Positions 12,773 through 23,569 of a stretch of 64,000 nucleotides of DNA are shown piece by piece. The notes beneath the pieces are model-generated. The model was given only the letters and a program-made list of their open reading frames with translations. It searched no databases and was not told the DNA's origin. Source of the DNA: Selaginella moellendorffii (lineage: Eukaryota > Streptophyta > Lycopodiopsida > Selaginellales > Selaginellaceae). The stretch is from assembly GCF_000143415.4 (NCBI RefSeq), contig NW_003314273.1:1456052-1520051 (forward strand), written 5' to 3'. Within the stretch, counting starts at the first letter, position 1; each line of letters begins with the position of its first letter. A program made the position numbers and the translations under genes.

Positions 12773-14015
12773 ATGGCTATGGTTTCTGTGGTTGCTGCGG
12801 CTGCTGCTGCAGTTGATCAGTTGGTTGTTGGTTATAGAAGATCTAAAAGGCATCTCAGAGAAGATCTTGAGGATGAGAGGTTTGAAGCTGCTCTTTAACA
12901 ACAATCAGTGCTGGTGTATCATCAATGTGCTTGGTAGTAGTTGGGAGTTGGTTGCAACTGAACTTCTTTCAGGAGGGTGATTTCTATATCAGACCAAGGT
13001 CTCTTCATTGGTTTCCTCATTGGGTGGACAAGGTTGGAATGCAAAATCCAACAAGGTGGAGAGAGTTCTTCAGAGTTTTTGAGGAGCAGTTCATGACAAT
13101 CTGCAAACTTGTTGCTCCGTCAATGCAGAAAAACATTCCATCTAGATATGTTCCTGTTGGTAAGCAAGTTGTCATTGCTTTATGGAGATTAGCTTCAGGT
13201 GATTCTTTTGCTAGTTTGGCAGAGCATTTTGGTGTTTCTAAAACAACTGTCTGGAAGTATTGTCAGAAGTTCTCCAACACAACATTCCAGCATCTAGGAC
13301 AATTTCTTGCGTGGCCAGCAAATTTGTCAGCAGTAAAAACAGGTTTCAAGAGTCTTTGTGGCTTCCCAAATTGCTGTGGTGCAATTGACTGCACGCATTT
13401 CGAAGTTGAGCTTCCTGGAAATGCTTTTGCAAGTGATTATTACAACAAGGACAAGGATTACTCAATTGTCATGCAAGCAATCGTGGATAGTGAAGCAAGG
13501 TTCCTGGAAATTTGAGCCTGGGAGTTGCAACGACAACCGTTTTGAGGAAGAGTTCATTCTATAGAAGAGCTCAATCAGGTGAGATTGTTAACAGACCAGT
13601 AGTCTCAAGAGGCCAATACCAGTTTCGGGAGTACATCATCGGAGACTATGAGCTTCCGTGGTTGGTTATACCGTTTCTAGGTGCAAATGGAACTGAATTG
13701 AGGGAAGCATTCAACTTTTACTTGTTGTCTTCGAGGATGGTATGTGAGAGAAGTTTCAAATTGCTTAAAGGTTGTTGGAGAATGTTTAGGAAGCTGGTTG
13801 AAGTTGAGACCATCACTCAGCTAACAGTTGCCATAAAAACAGCTTGCATTCTGCATAACTTCATTATTGGTACAGGTGACATAGGGGAAATAGACATTGA
13901 GCCTGAGCCAGTGACTAATTGACCACAAGGCTGGCAACCGGAGCCTCATGTTGCTGCTACAGAGCTTAGAAACATTCTCACTACTTATGAAAAAGACTTA
14001 AACAAATCCACTTGA
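12773..14015 (+). pseudogene. Harbinger-type (HARBI1-like) DDE transposase, frameshifted
   Basis: The main frame (about 12970-13510) covers the N-terminal helical region and the helix-turn-helix-like part (FGVSKTTVWKYCQKF), then the first catalytic Asp in GAIDCTHFEV (about 13377-13405). At about 13510-13550 the reading frame jumps twice: PGSCNDNR, holding the second catalytic Asp, is in one frame and VLRKSSFYRRAQSGEI in another. The third acidic residue lies in LSSRMVCERSFKLLKG (about 13725-13770). The frame then reaches an in-frame TGA at 13920-13922 but stays coding-like (PQGWQPEPHVAATELRN) up to TGA 14013-14015. An Ala-rich N-terminal piece begins at ATG 12773 but is not in frame with the rest. 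Two frameshifts and an early stop make this a pseudogene. Confidence 0.88.
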
Positions 14016-14080
14016 AGCTCACGAATTTGTTTATTTTAGTGTGCTCTATTTAACACACAAACTCAAGTTTTATTTTTCAG

Positions 14081-15281
14081 GGTTTTGACTGCGACACCCA
14101 CATTTCCAGCCTGTGCAGCTTCATGCCGCTCGAGGCACTGCATGACGAGCTGCGCAGTCACCTTGCAACACTCAAGAACGAGCTCATCGAGCTCATCAAC
14201 AAGGATTACAAAGATTTCATGAGCCTCAGCACGCAGCTTGTGGATGTGGATGGTGCCGTGCTCTGGATGTGCACGCCATTGCAAGAGCTGCGAGGTAAGC
14301 TTGTCACCATGCGCAATGGTGTCGATGGAGTGCTGCTCGTGCTCCAGGACGCACTCAAGCAGAGATCCAAGGCCTTTGCATCGCAGGAGATTCTCAAGTT
14401 GCTGCTCGACACCTCTCATGTGGTTTCCAAGGTAAGATCGAGTGGAGTGAGTCCTTTTATTTCAATTCCTAGCTTGCTTGCAGATCGAGAAGCTCTTGCT
14501 GGAGCTCAAGGAAAATAGAATTTCCAATGGAAATCTAGTGAGTGGCAGTGAAGGATCTCTGGATCTGGTCGACAACAACAGTGGTGATGACCTGTGGAGT
14601 CGATTGTTGGAGCGAATTATGAGTGAGATGAATCATCTAAAGTTCTATGTTGCCCGCATCCAGGTGAAGTGACAAGAAGGTTCTCTACCATTGTCTACGT
14701 GCTTATGTGGCTATTGACAACACTGCTGGAGCTGAAGAGGCTTTTCATATCATAATTGTGGCACCTTTTGTCTCCAGGCTTTTTCCTGGGAATTCTTCCA
14801 AAGACTTGGTGGGTGGAGGAGCCGCGGACAAGCTGGAGGAAGAATATAAACAGGTCGAGGTGCATATTACTCAAGATTGTAAGTTCATGCTGGATATCGT
14901 AGCTTCTGGTAAGCTTTCCAAATGCCTTTTTCTTTTTTCGCTCTTTTTTGCTTCTTTTCTTTTTAGAAAACTCTGGACTTGATGTGTTTGATGTTCTTGG
15001 AAACTCCATTCTTAAAGAAGTGCACTCAGCAATAGTGGCAGGCAAGCCTGGCGCACTTTCACCTGGGAAACCAGCAGAGTTTTTGGCAAATTACAAGTCA
15101 AGCCTGAAGTTTCTATCGGTAGTAGAAGGTATGTAGCTTGGGTATTGCTAAGAAAGACCAACTCAAGCATATCAATTTCAGGATACTGTCAGTCACAATC
15201 GGCGGTTCTTGCTCTTTGTCTCAAGCAAGTGATGCTGAATTCGTGAAGCTTTGGAACTTGCCAGCTTATTTTACCCTGCAG
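14081..15281 (+). pseudogene. COG2: Captured fragment of COG2 (conserved oligomeric Golgi complex subunit 2)
   Basis: Exons with intact splice sites: 14081-14431, 14484-14663, about 14671-14908, 14967-15127, 15182-15281. The first encodes the COG2 N-terminal coiled-coil region (ELRSHLATLKNELIELINKD, LSTQLVDVDGAV, LLLDTSHVVSK). Later exons encode LRAYVAIDNTAGAEEAF, VAPFVSRLFPG and KPAEFLANYKSSLKFL, all typical of plant COG2. COG2 belongs to the lobe A tether complex at the Golgi. Compared with plant COG2 as I remember it, the segment between the FYVARIQ and VLYHCLRAY regions (roughly 30-45 residues) is missing and replaced by a short non-coding join at 14664-14670. A frame slip follows in the last exon (SQSAV, then DAEFVKLWNLPAYFTLQ in another frame). 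Both ends of the protein are absent. It is a nonfunctional internal copy; a full gene should exist elsewhere in the genome. Confidence 0.88.
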
Positions 15282-15325
15282 TGGTAGGCTGGGTGGTAGA
15301 AGGCCTGGACGTTGTCCGGAAGATT
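15281..15325 (+). pseudogene. Possible cyclophilin-like exon fragment
   Basis: Immediately after the COG2-like sequence, and starting in the same AG, a 15-codon stretch reads VVGWVVEGLDVVRKI and ends at a GTGAGT donor. This resembles the VVEGMDVVxKIE segment of cyclophilin-type peptidyl-prolyl isomerases. It could be a second captured host fragment joined to COG2. It is very short, so a chance match is quite possible. Confidence 0.25.
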
Positions 15326-15820
15326 GTGAGTACCAGGGTGGTCAAAGATAACACAAGCAATCTTTACTTCTGGTATGTATTTTCTTCTCTTTGTTCCTTG
15401 GGAAAAATCTCATCTCGGACCCCATAGCACTGCCAAGCTTATAGGCGATACCTGAGCAGTGGTCACTGAGAGGGGATTCAATCAAACATAGGCAAAGATT
15501 GTCATTTTGCAGTGGGTACTTACTCTTGTAAAGTTCTTTCTTTCCTTTCAATCTAGCTCTGATCCATATTGCCAGACGACTGATACAAACAGCTTTACGC
15601 AAACGCTCATGTCCTTCCAACAAGAATGCTCTTTCTAAATCGATGGAATTGATCCAAGGATACTGGCAGCAGCAACACAAGGTGGGAATGCTGAGCCTAG
15701 AATTGTCGATCAGGTAAATCATCACATCTTCATCAGTTCATCATCTCTTTCGTTGCTTCGGAGATAGTAATCAGCAACGCTGTAAACTACAAAAGTGAAG
15801 TTCCTGAATAAGAAAATGAA
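15326..15820. other. Unassigned interior of the Harbinger element
   Basis: A few exon-like pieces with GT/AG borders are visible, for example ending at the GTAAAT donor at 15715. I cannot place them in COG2 or any other protein with confidence. Confidence 0.3.
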
Positions 15821-15821
15821 T

Positions 15822-16670
15822 TGACTTACCAAAGAATCAGCAATTGCAAACAAGGCTTGAGCTACTTGATTCACACTCTTCACCATCTGGCTATCCACAG
15901 CCAGAGTACACTCCATGAATTCTTCCTTCTTCAGATTATGACGACAAATTTCCTTCTGGCTATCTTCCATTGTATCAATGAGCCTCACATTGTTGTCGTG
16001 CAACGCTCCTGCAAGTTGTTTTGCAAGTTGTGTGCGGGACTTCTTCCTTAGCCAGCCTGAACTGTCATTGCCAGAAATGATTATGAACAAAAACTACAAA
16101 ACATACTTTCAGGCTTTGATTCTCCATATGGAGGTGATGGTGATTGTTGTCGTGAAGCTCCTGGTGTTGGTAATGGTGATCATTGGGATGTAGGTGGTGA
16201 AGACATTGATTTCTGAGTCTGTCTCTGTGAATTCACATTCGACGGTCCTGAAGCCACTCGTCCATCAGTGTGTAGAGTTGATCATTGAACTTTGGTAAAT
16301 GCTTTACGACGTTGCTCTGTCATGTTCTAGTAACTGCTTCTGCCAGTAGGAACATGATATTCATATGATTTGATTTTGTTGAACTCTTTGTAGATATACT
16401 CCCAACAAGATTGACATTGCCCAAGCAAACAGTTGACACCATGTGTCAAATAGTAGCTCCAAACTTATTGAACAACTGGACCAAAACTTACTTGGAGACT
16501 TGCTGCCAACGAACGCTTGCAGTCTTATGCCTCTTTTGAATGCTGCCTCACTTCTGTAAGAAGAAATCATGCCTCTTTGCTTCAATCAAAACCAACAATT
16601 CATTCAAAGACCAATGCCCCCGATTTCCAGCTGGTTTTAGAGGCTTCGGTGGAGTGGAAGCAGTAAAATT
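15822..16670 (-). pseudogene. Harbinger ORF1, Myb/SANT-trihelix-type DNA-binding protein, decayed
   Basis: The minus strand first encodes a SANT/trihelix start (GHWSLNELLVLIEAKRHDF, about 16578-16640). In shifted frames it then reads CWEYIYKEFNKIKSYEYHVP, GRSSY, NMTEQRRKAF and, downstream, a helical C-terminal region LAKQLAGALHDNNVRLIDTM (in 15822-16090). This order, W-rich helix, K-W/C-x-x-I-x-K-E-F-K-K, conserved M-T-E-x-x-R-K-A, then an oligomerisation-like helix, is that of the second protein of PIF/Harbinger elements, which binds the inverted ends and helps bring the transposase to the nucleus. Stops and at least two frame changes show that it is dead. Its position, convergent with the transposase and inside the same ends, supports the element call. 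Confidence 0.72.
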
Positions 16671-17003
16671 CCCCTTGCTGAATTAAGAACCATCATACAC
16701 AACCTCTTGCTAACATTGAGTGGAGAACATAATCTCCAAGTCATTCAGTTGCTACTCTCCCATTCTGCTCAAGATCCTAAAACCAAGAATTGACACATCA
16801 GCAATAGTGGCAGGAGGAAATAACTATCACATCAGCATTTTAACATGCTATTGCAGGTTTGACGGTGGTCAACTGGCTCCAGTTTTGAAAAACATTCAAA
16901 TTGATTTCACCTTCACAATGCCACCGTTAAAAAAGTGACAATGACAGTGACATGTACTAGGGCAATGTCACTTCAAATTGCTGATGTGACTGTCACAATT
17001 TAA

Positions 17004-17023
17004 CTGTGATGGTCACATGTGCA
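17004..17023 (-). repeat. Right terminal inverted repeat core of the Harbinger element
   Basis: Reverse complement of the left core at 12583-12602. It is preceded by several GTGAC/GTCAC direct and inverted motifs (16937-17000) and followed within eight bases by TTA. Confidence 0.8.
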
Positions 17024-17065
17024 GCATCTATTAGGGCAGGGTTTGATGTGTCCACTACACCCCTA

Positions 17066-17395
17066 AAATTTTAAGGTTACATATGACAACCACATCATTA
17101 ATATAGTTTTTGCCAACACAATTAAATCTTTTGTCTTTTATAAATATTGATTGCCAGTTTAGATATGAAATAGTTTTCTTAGTTTATTCTACCAGGTCCA
17201 CCTGGAAACTTCTCCCTTTCCAGAAAAAAAACCTCCCGCCCTCATAAATTTTATGGTTACATGTAAACCCCCCTTAAAATTGCCACGTCACAAATATAAT
17301 TATTGCTAAGTCAGTTAAATTATTTTTGTCTTTTATAAGTATTGATTGCTATTTTATACATAGCATCATTTTATTAGTTTGTTCTACTAGGGGTT
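17066..17395 (+). repeat. Two-copy tandem duplication, AT-rich
   Basis: Units at about 17066-17195 and 17246-17391 share the order TTTTA-GGTTACAT, a short variable part, TTTTGTCTTTTATAA, TATTGATTGC and TTAGTTT-TTCTAC. They have diverged by scattered substitutions and small indels. No function is apparent. Each copy begins after a run of C residues (ACACCCCTAAAA, CCCTCATAAA). Confidence 0.6.
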
Positions 17396-20350
17396 CTAGG
17401 CAGCAGGAGAATTTTTAGGGGGATACCTCCCTTCCCCCAATTTCAATGGCGGGGGGTTAAAAGTTGCCCCCCCTGAAAAACTTCCTCTAAGGGATGCATG
17501 GAACCCTGCTTTTGAGATTATTCTGAGGCCTCAGAATATTCCCTCATCCTTGTGTAGAGTTCCCAACTATTTGTTTGGCACTTGAGCTCTTCTATGTGTC
17601 TTGAGTGTGAGCATATGAGAGGGAGTGTGGATCTATCATTAGGGCTTTAGAATGCCCCAAAATTTGGTGAATCTAGCAATTTCAGTCTAGTCTAGCCTTC
17701 TTATGAGGATTTGTGCATTTCATAAGAGATGAAGTTGATTTTACCTCATTAGAAAGAGGAAGCCATGGCCTTCTGATTGGCAATGGAAATGCAACTCTTC
17801 TTTATTTGGGTTAGCAATTTGAAGGCCTTGGCTTCCTCAATAACAGGCCAATTGAAATTGCCTTTCTTTCCATTTCTTTGTCTAGTTTTCATGAGTGTCA
17901 TGGCTCTTCATGTTGGTCTTCTTCTCTTTATCTAAGTCTAAACTTTCCAATATGTCTATTTATGTCCAATTTTGTAGCCAGAGTTAAGAGATATTTGTTA
18001 AAACATATTTGCCAAAGGTATTTGTGAAGGTTTAATCCATTTCTTTTGGTTTTTTCACTTCATCTCCACATTCTTCATCTGATTTGTATGTGTATATATT
18101 TTTTGAGATACCCACAAAAGTTTTAGTACTTTCTTTAGCTAGATTCTCATTTCTTTGTGAGGAATTAGCATTTGTGGGACATACAGTTATCTTTGTTGGA
18201 GATTTCTTCTTTGGGACACTCTTTTTTTTGGAGGCATTGATAAAGATGGTGAAGAGGGAAAATTAAAAATTCTGAGAATTATCTAGAAAACTTAAATCTT
18301 ATAGTTTGTTCAATGGTTAAAGAGCACTCATAGCTGCATGACCTGAATAAAGAAATATAGAAATAAAGGTGAGAAAAATAGAGAAAAAATGAGAAAAAAA
18401 TGATAAATAAAAAGAAAAAATAAGAAAGAGCTCCCAATACCAGAATGGCTTAAGGAGCATATTCTATCTCATTCCTAAAAGGGCACTATTGCCTCTATTA
18501 ACAAAAGTGTGCACAAATCACCTCTATTGCCTTCATTATTATGATAGAAAGAAATCTCAGCACTAGTTGGTGAATGACCCAATCCTGGAGCTGAGAATGA
18601 CAAGAAGAAGGTTCTGCTCAATATTGAGACAGCAAGAAAATGGTTACTTCTCAAAATCACCACTTTGTAACATGTTTGCTTTTGGCAGCCCAAAACTCAT
18701 ATGTAACACATCCACTATCTTGAGTAGTGGGTGAAGAAGAGGAGTCACCATGAAGATTTAATTGAAAAAGCATTGGTAGAAAAAGTTTTGTAAGAGAAAA
18801 CTTGTCTACTACATCAAATGCCCACAAGCCAAGTGCATAAGATCCATGGTTTTCAACTTGCTTCAAAGGTGGTTAAAAATCCTCTTCAAGCCTAATATCT
18901 CCTTACTGTGGAAGTGGAAACATAGCTGGATCAACCATGGCAACCATCATCATGCTTCTTTGCCAATAACTTGTAAATGTCTAAGCTCTTGACTGGACTC
19001 TAAGAAAAAAAAAATTTGCATACCTCACACAAAACAAGAGATAGAATTCTGATTGTCAAAAGTTCTAGATCAATCAAATCTAGGATTCATGAAAGATAAA
19101 AAGCCAAAAGCCTGATCCAATTCAACAATAATAGGAATTGAAAAGAAATAAAAATATCTAGATCAAATAAAAGACTAAAGTGGAAATACTTAGCTTGAAA
19201 TTGATATAGATCCTTTTATTTTTGTTCTAGAAATTAATACTCCAAATGATGCCTTCGCTAAAAAGTGAGCCATGCCACTGTGGTCACCATCTGTTGCAAG
19301 GGAATCCTGAAAAATGCCACTGAAAAATGTGTCATATTATCAATCTCAATAATGAACCTAATGGATTAATCTCTAAGTACATCTGGGAATATTCCCAGAA
19401 TCATACCCACAATCTAACACCACATCCTTGGGTATAGCTTCAAATCTAGCTACCAGACCAGCTCTAAGCTTTCAAAGTGGGATCTTCCAGCCATCCTCCA
19501 CACTCTCTCAGGTCCTGGAGGACATTCTCACTCAAATTTCTGGCACTTTATCTAGATCATGCTCAGTGAGCTTAATTGGCAAGATTTTAAGAAGCATTCC
19601 TGGTTTTAACACTCAAAAAACTCATGATCTCATTCTTTGTAGTAACATTCAGATAAGACACTCTTCCTCAAAGGCATAAGCAATGCTCAGCTCTCATTTT
19701 CAAAGCAACATCATCTCTCTTGTTGGCATACTCCAGTGGCTTGGAAGTGGCTGGCAACATGGTTGTCATTCTCAAACGATTTACTAATTATACTGTGATT
19801 CTGGCTTGCATTTGTAAGAGTGTTAAGATCTTCACCGATGGCATGGGTTTGACATTTGACTTCCTTATAAGGGACTACCACCATCATCTCAGAGTCTATC
19901 TTGGGATGGATATTTGAGTTGTATAATGCAGTATGACTGACATCTTCTATATGGATTGGACTACTCCATATTGGACTTTTCTAGCATCACCATACATATT
20001 CCAAAGTTCCTTGGCCTAAAAAAGAACTGGAGAATCAGCCATGATATCTTTGCAACCACAGAGTCAAGAATCAAGGTAGAAATTTTTCTAGCCACTTTTC
20101 TGACTCTAGCACCACATAAGGAGTCACTTAGGACCCTTACTAAGGATATCTCACAACATTCACACAGGGTTTAGGGCCTTTTATGAACATTATAGTTTCA
20201 TAGGGCTTTATAAAAGCCTCTACCCCAGCTGTACCTACACCTAACTATGCTGCTGTGAGTCTGTGGTGGTGTTGATGCTAGAGATGCTGTTAGAGCTCTA
20301 TTGGACATTCCTTCTTCAAACACTCTATTGGTGTGTCTATCCTTTATGTG
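17396..20350. other. AT-rich region without recognisable genes
   Basis: Several stop-free stretches of 60-80 codons occur on both strands (18657-18866 minus, 19428-19679 plus, 19956-20174 plus). They have no family signature and their composition matches the surroundings. Decayed retrotransposon DNA is the simplest explanation. Confidence 0.35.
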
Positions 20351-22464
20351 TCTGCTTTGGGTCTAAGCCGAAACTCTATATAGTTGGTGGAGTATCCATA
20401 TACTCATATTAGGCCTCTAGTATGTTGAAATAACACTAGACTTTGTTTGTCTCTATTATTAAAGTTGAGATTAAATATTTTATAGATTCACTAAGGAAGT
20501 TTGATTTTCCATCTATGGTGATTCAGATAGTTGGTGGTCAATTGAACCTCATTGGGATATTTTGTTTCATAATCTTGATGATTATGATATTGATGATTTG
20601 GCTATACCTTTGTATTGTTAGTATTTGCACATTTGCCAGTTAGCAATTGTATTAGTGTTTAAACAAGTTGAGTGATGAGTTAAGTTAGTTTTGTTTTAGA
20701 ATAGATTGTTTAGTAAAGATTTGGCTTTGGCTTTTCTTTGAAAATGATTTAGTCATGGATTATGTTAACTTTGAAAAACTAAGAGTTAGTGATCAATATT
20801 AGAGTTGTTGGATCCTTGTTAGATATAAGTTGATTTTATATTGATTATTGATGAATCCTTTTGTGCTTGTTATAAAGTGAGTTGTATCTTATAGTGGAAG
20901 ATAAATTCATATAGGATCAGATTGATGATCACTTATTAAGTTTGGCTTTATCATATTTGGTTTTTAGATTGATGCAAGTATGCTTCTTATTAACTTTTGC
21001 ATCACAAAATTTTGGCTAATAGATGTGTTAGAAGGATATTGTGCATAATATATTCCTAATGCATATAGTTACCATAATTTCTTCTTTAACATTGAAGTTA
21101 GTCAATATGAGACTTATAATCATTATTATATAGGATTTGGTTATAAACTTTATTAAGTTTTTTGGTTTTTGAGTTCTCATACTCATTATTCCATTTGTTT
21201 GGAATTGCCAGAGAAGGTATTTTAGTTGACTAGCTTTAGTGTATGAGTTGGTTTCCACATCAACTATTAGTGATGATTAATTATCATCAAGAATATTTAA
21301 TTATCTTTGTTAGAGGTCTTGCTTGATCATTGTTGATTATTATTCTTTAGGATGATGAATTATTTTTTAACAGTGATTATGCACCTCTATTGATAGAATG
21401 ATTGATGATCTTTTGTGATGGTTAGTTTTTTTTGTGGCTTTTTATTTTTTGCATTATCATATATTCTTTGTTATTCTTCTTAGATTGGTTTATTGGGTTT
21501 AAAATATCAGTAAGATATTTGTGACACTTGCTTGAACAACTTTAGTTTCTTAGTGTTATTGATTTATTTGATTGACTAATGTTATAATTAATATGAATGA
21601 ATATTTCTTGGCTTTTATAGCATTCATCCTGATATATTGGTTGTTACTAAATTTAGTTATGATAGATTGGGATATTATTTCCTTTGAGTGATATATTTAT
21701 GACCATTGAGTGATAATACTATATATCCTTTGAGCTAGTTTTTGTAGGTTCCTTAGAATGCTATCTATGATTTTTGATAGCTAAATTATATCATTAATTT
21801 TTTTATAATATCCTTATCATTAAATTTTGCTAGGTGGTTAATATTATATTTTTAAACTAATAATCTTAGTGATTCCTGTACTATACTAGTTTATTGGATG
21901 ATAAATTTGGCATTCTAATCTAATTTATTCACTGATACTTTGATATCCCTACAATATCTTTATCTATACCTTTGATATTATCCATCACATTAATCTTGAA
22001 ATTTAGGCCAGTATTGGCAAACTAGCTTTGGCACTTTATATGTATAATAAAATCTTTTGTCATAGGATAGCTACTGTAAATTGGTCAATAACCTACCTCT
22101 TTCTCAATGTTCCTAATTTTTGTTAAAAAGGGCATAATTATATAAACAAGTCTAACTACTTGTTTACAATAGTGTATTTAAACATTATTGATGGCCTTTA
22201 TCTCCTCTCTTTATTTCACATATAGGTAGAGGCATATCTTCTATAAGTTGAATGACATCTAGAGTAGCAAAGGGGTTGACTTTATTAAACATTTTCTTAT
22301 TGGTGATAGCTAGATGGTGCATGAGTGTTAGTGCATTTTACATAGACAGAGAGATAGTCTTATAACTCATTTAAATTGGTGCACTTTTCAGAAAACTTTA
22401 TTTGAAATTTCTTTCTTAGTGGTGGTCTAGACTAGAGTATGAATCAACGAAGACATTGACTTTC
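20350..22464 (+). mobile_element. Internal region of a decayed LTR-B retrotransposon, plus orientation
   Basis: The sequence from about 20620 matches 51655-51813 in the same orientation (TAGCAATTGT, then GAGTTAGTT, TTTAGCTTTTCCTTGAAAA) and matches the interval 23600-24560 in inverted orientation. It has no coding capacity left; AT richness suggests long mutational decay. It ends at a purine tract (AAGGGGGGGAGCATA, about 22468-22482) that fits a polypurine tract in front of a 3' LTR. Confidence 0.6.
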
Positions 22465-22482
22465 TTAAGGGGGGGAGCATAT

Positions 22483-23350
22483 CATGAATGTGATTATGGG
22501 TACTAAAAGTTATTTGTTAGTAAGTCCTTTCAAATATTTTTTTTTTACTTCTAATAAGAGGTCAGTATTGCTAAATCCTTTATCACTTTCTTTTGTACTT
22601 TATCACAAATGTGACTTTGGGTATCAAAAGATACTTGTCAGCCAGTCTTTATGAACACTCTCTCGTTACTACCACAATAGTAAAAGGTTAGTATTATTAG
22701 TTCCTTTTATCAGCCCCTTTTGTCCAAGTGTTAGTAAACTAGATTTAGCATTTGTACTTGGCTGGATGAGTATAAGGAAGGAATTTCCAAGTGTCTATTT
22801 AGCCAAGCATATTTGGCTCAATTTATTAGTTTTCTTTTACTAGTAAGAACTCCTACAATATTGAGACTAGTTCTTCAATATTGTTATATGGTAGCTTACT
22901 GTATTTGTTAGACACCTTTGCTATTATGCTCCACATGTTGGTTCTATTTTGGATTCATATGCTATTTATAGTAAGTGTCTAGATCCACTCAAGAGGCATA
23001 TCTATAAAATGTAGAGAGTGTCTTGAACCCTATGATGTTGTTCCTGCACCTTAATTCACAATTTAATGTCATTTTATATTTACTAAGTTTCATGCTTGTC
23101 CCAGAGACTAACTTCTAATACTAAGGGTGAAAGTTTAAAGCATGCGTTCCTCAAGGGGGGGGGGGTGAATGTATAGTAGGGATAGTGGTTGGAATGCATA
23201 GCTAACCACCTGAGACATTAGTTTGGCTTCTGCTAGGCTATATTGCTCCTTATTTTGCATATGACTTGGGTTTAAACCCAAGTTCTATACAGCTCTAGTT
23301 GATAGGGTACCCTCCTCTTCAAGCCACTAATATATCAAAATTGTCCTAGA
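22483..23350 (+). repeat. Decayed LTR of family B, plus orientation
   Basis: From about 22590 this stretch matches the reverse complement of the well-preserved LTR at 50507-51649 through recognisable landmarks: GACTTxGGGTATC, CAATATTGAGACTAGT, the TATTTATxGxAAGTGTCTAG segment and the CTTGGGTxTAAxCCCAAGTTC segment near 23270. It directly follows the polypurine-like tract. A run of about 14 G residues at 23156-23167 sits where the 50.5-kb copy has its C run on the other strand. The 3' limit is unclear. Confidence 0.6.
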
Positions 23351-23569
23351 TACTATTTTGTATATCGATGTTAGATACAGGGAGCTAGTGCTCAGGATTG
23401 AGAGTGTACCAAACCTTCATTTTATAGTGCAATGGTTTTAAAGTTCAACTCCAAATTTAAGTGTGCTATATACTAGTAGAGTTAATTAAGAATGTTAAAA
23501 CAAGAAATCATAGTATGACCCATAATATCCTTCTTAACACATCCAGAAACAAAACTTTATCAGGTAAGC

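Larger units (their letters stand above)
12578..17030. mobile_element. PIF/Harbinger DNA transposon carrying a COG2 gene fragment
   Basis: The left end contains GCTGCACATGTGACCATCAC at 12583-12602 and the right end contains its reverse complement at 17004-17023. Flanking TTA triplets (12575-12577 and 17031-17033) match the usual PIF/Harbinger target duplication, though weak homology just outside the core leaves the exact tips uncertain by a few bases. Inside, in order, are a DDE transposase pseudogene (+), a spliced piece of host gene COG2 (+) and a Myb/trihelix-type ORF pseudogene (-). Having transposase and the Myb-like partner as two separate genes is the normal PIF/Harbinger layout. The host gene segment between them is not. 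The element is about 4.45 kb and cannot now encode its own proteins. Confidence 0.82.
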
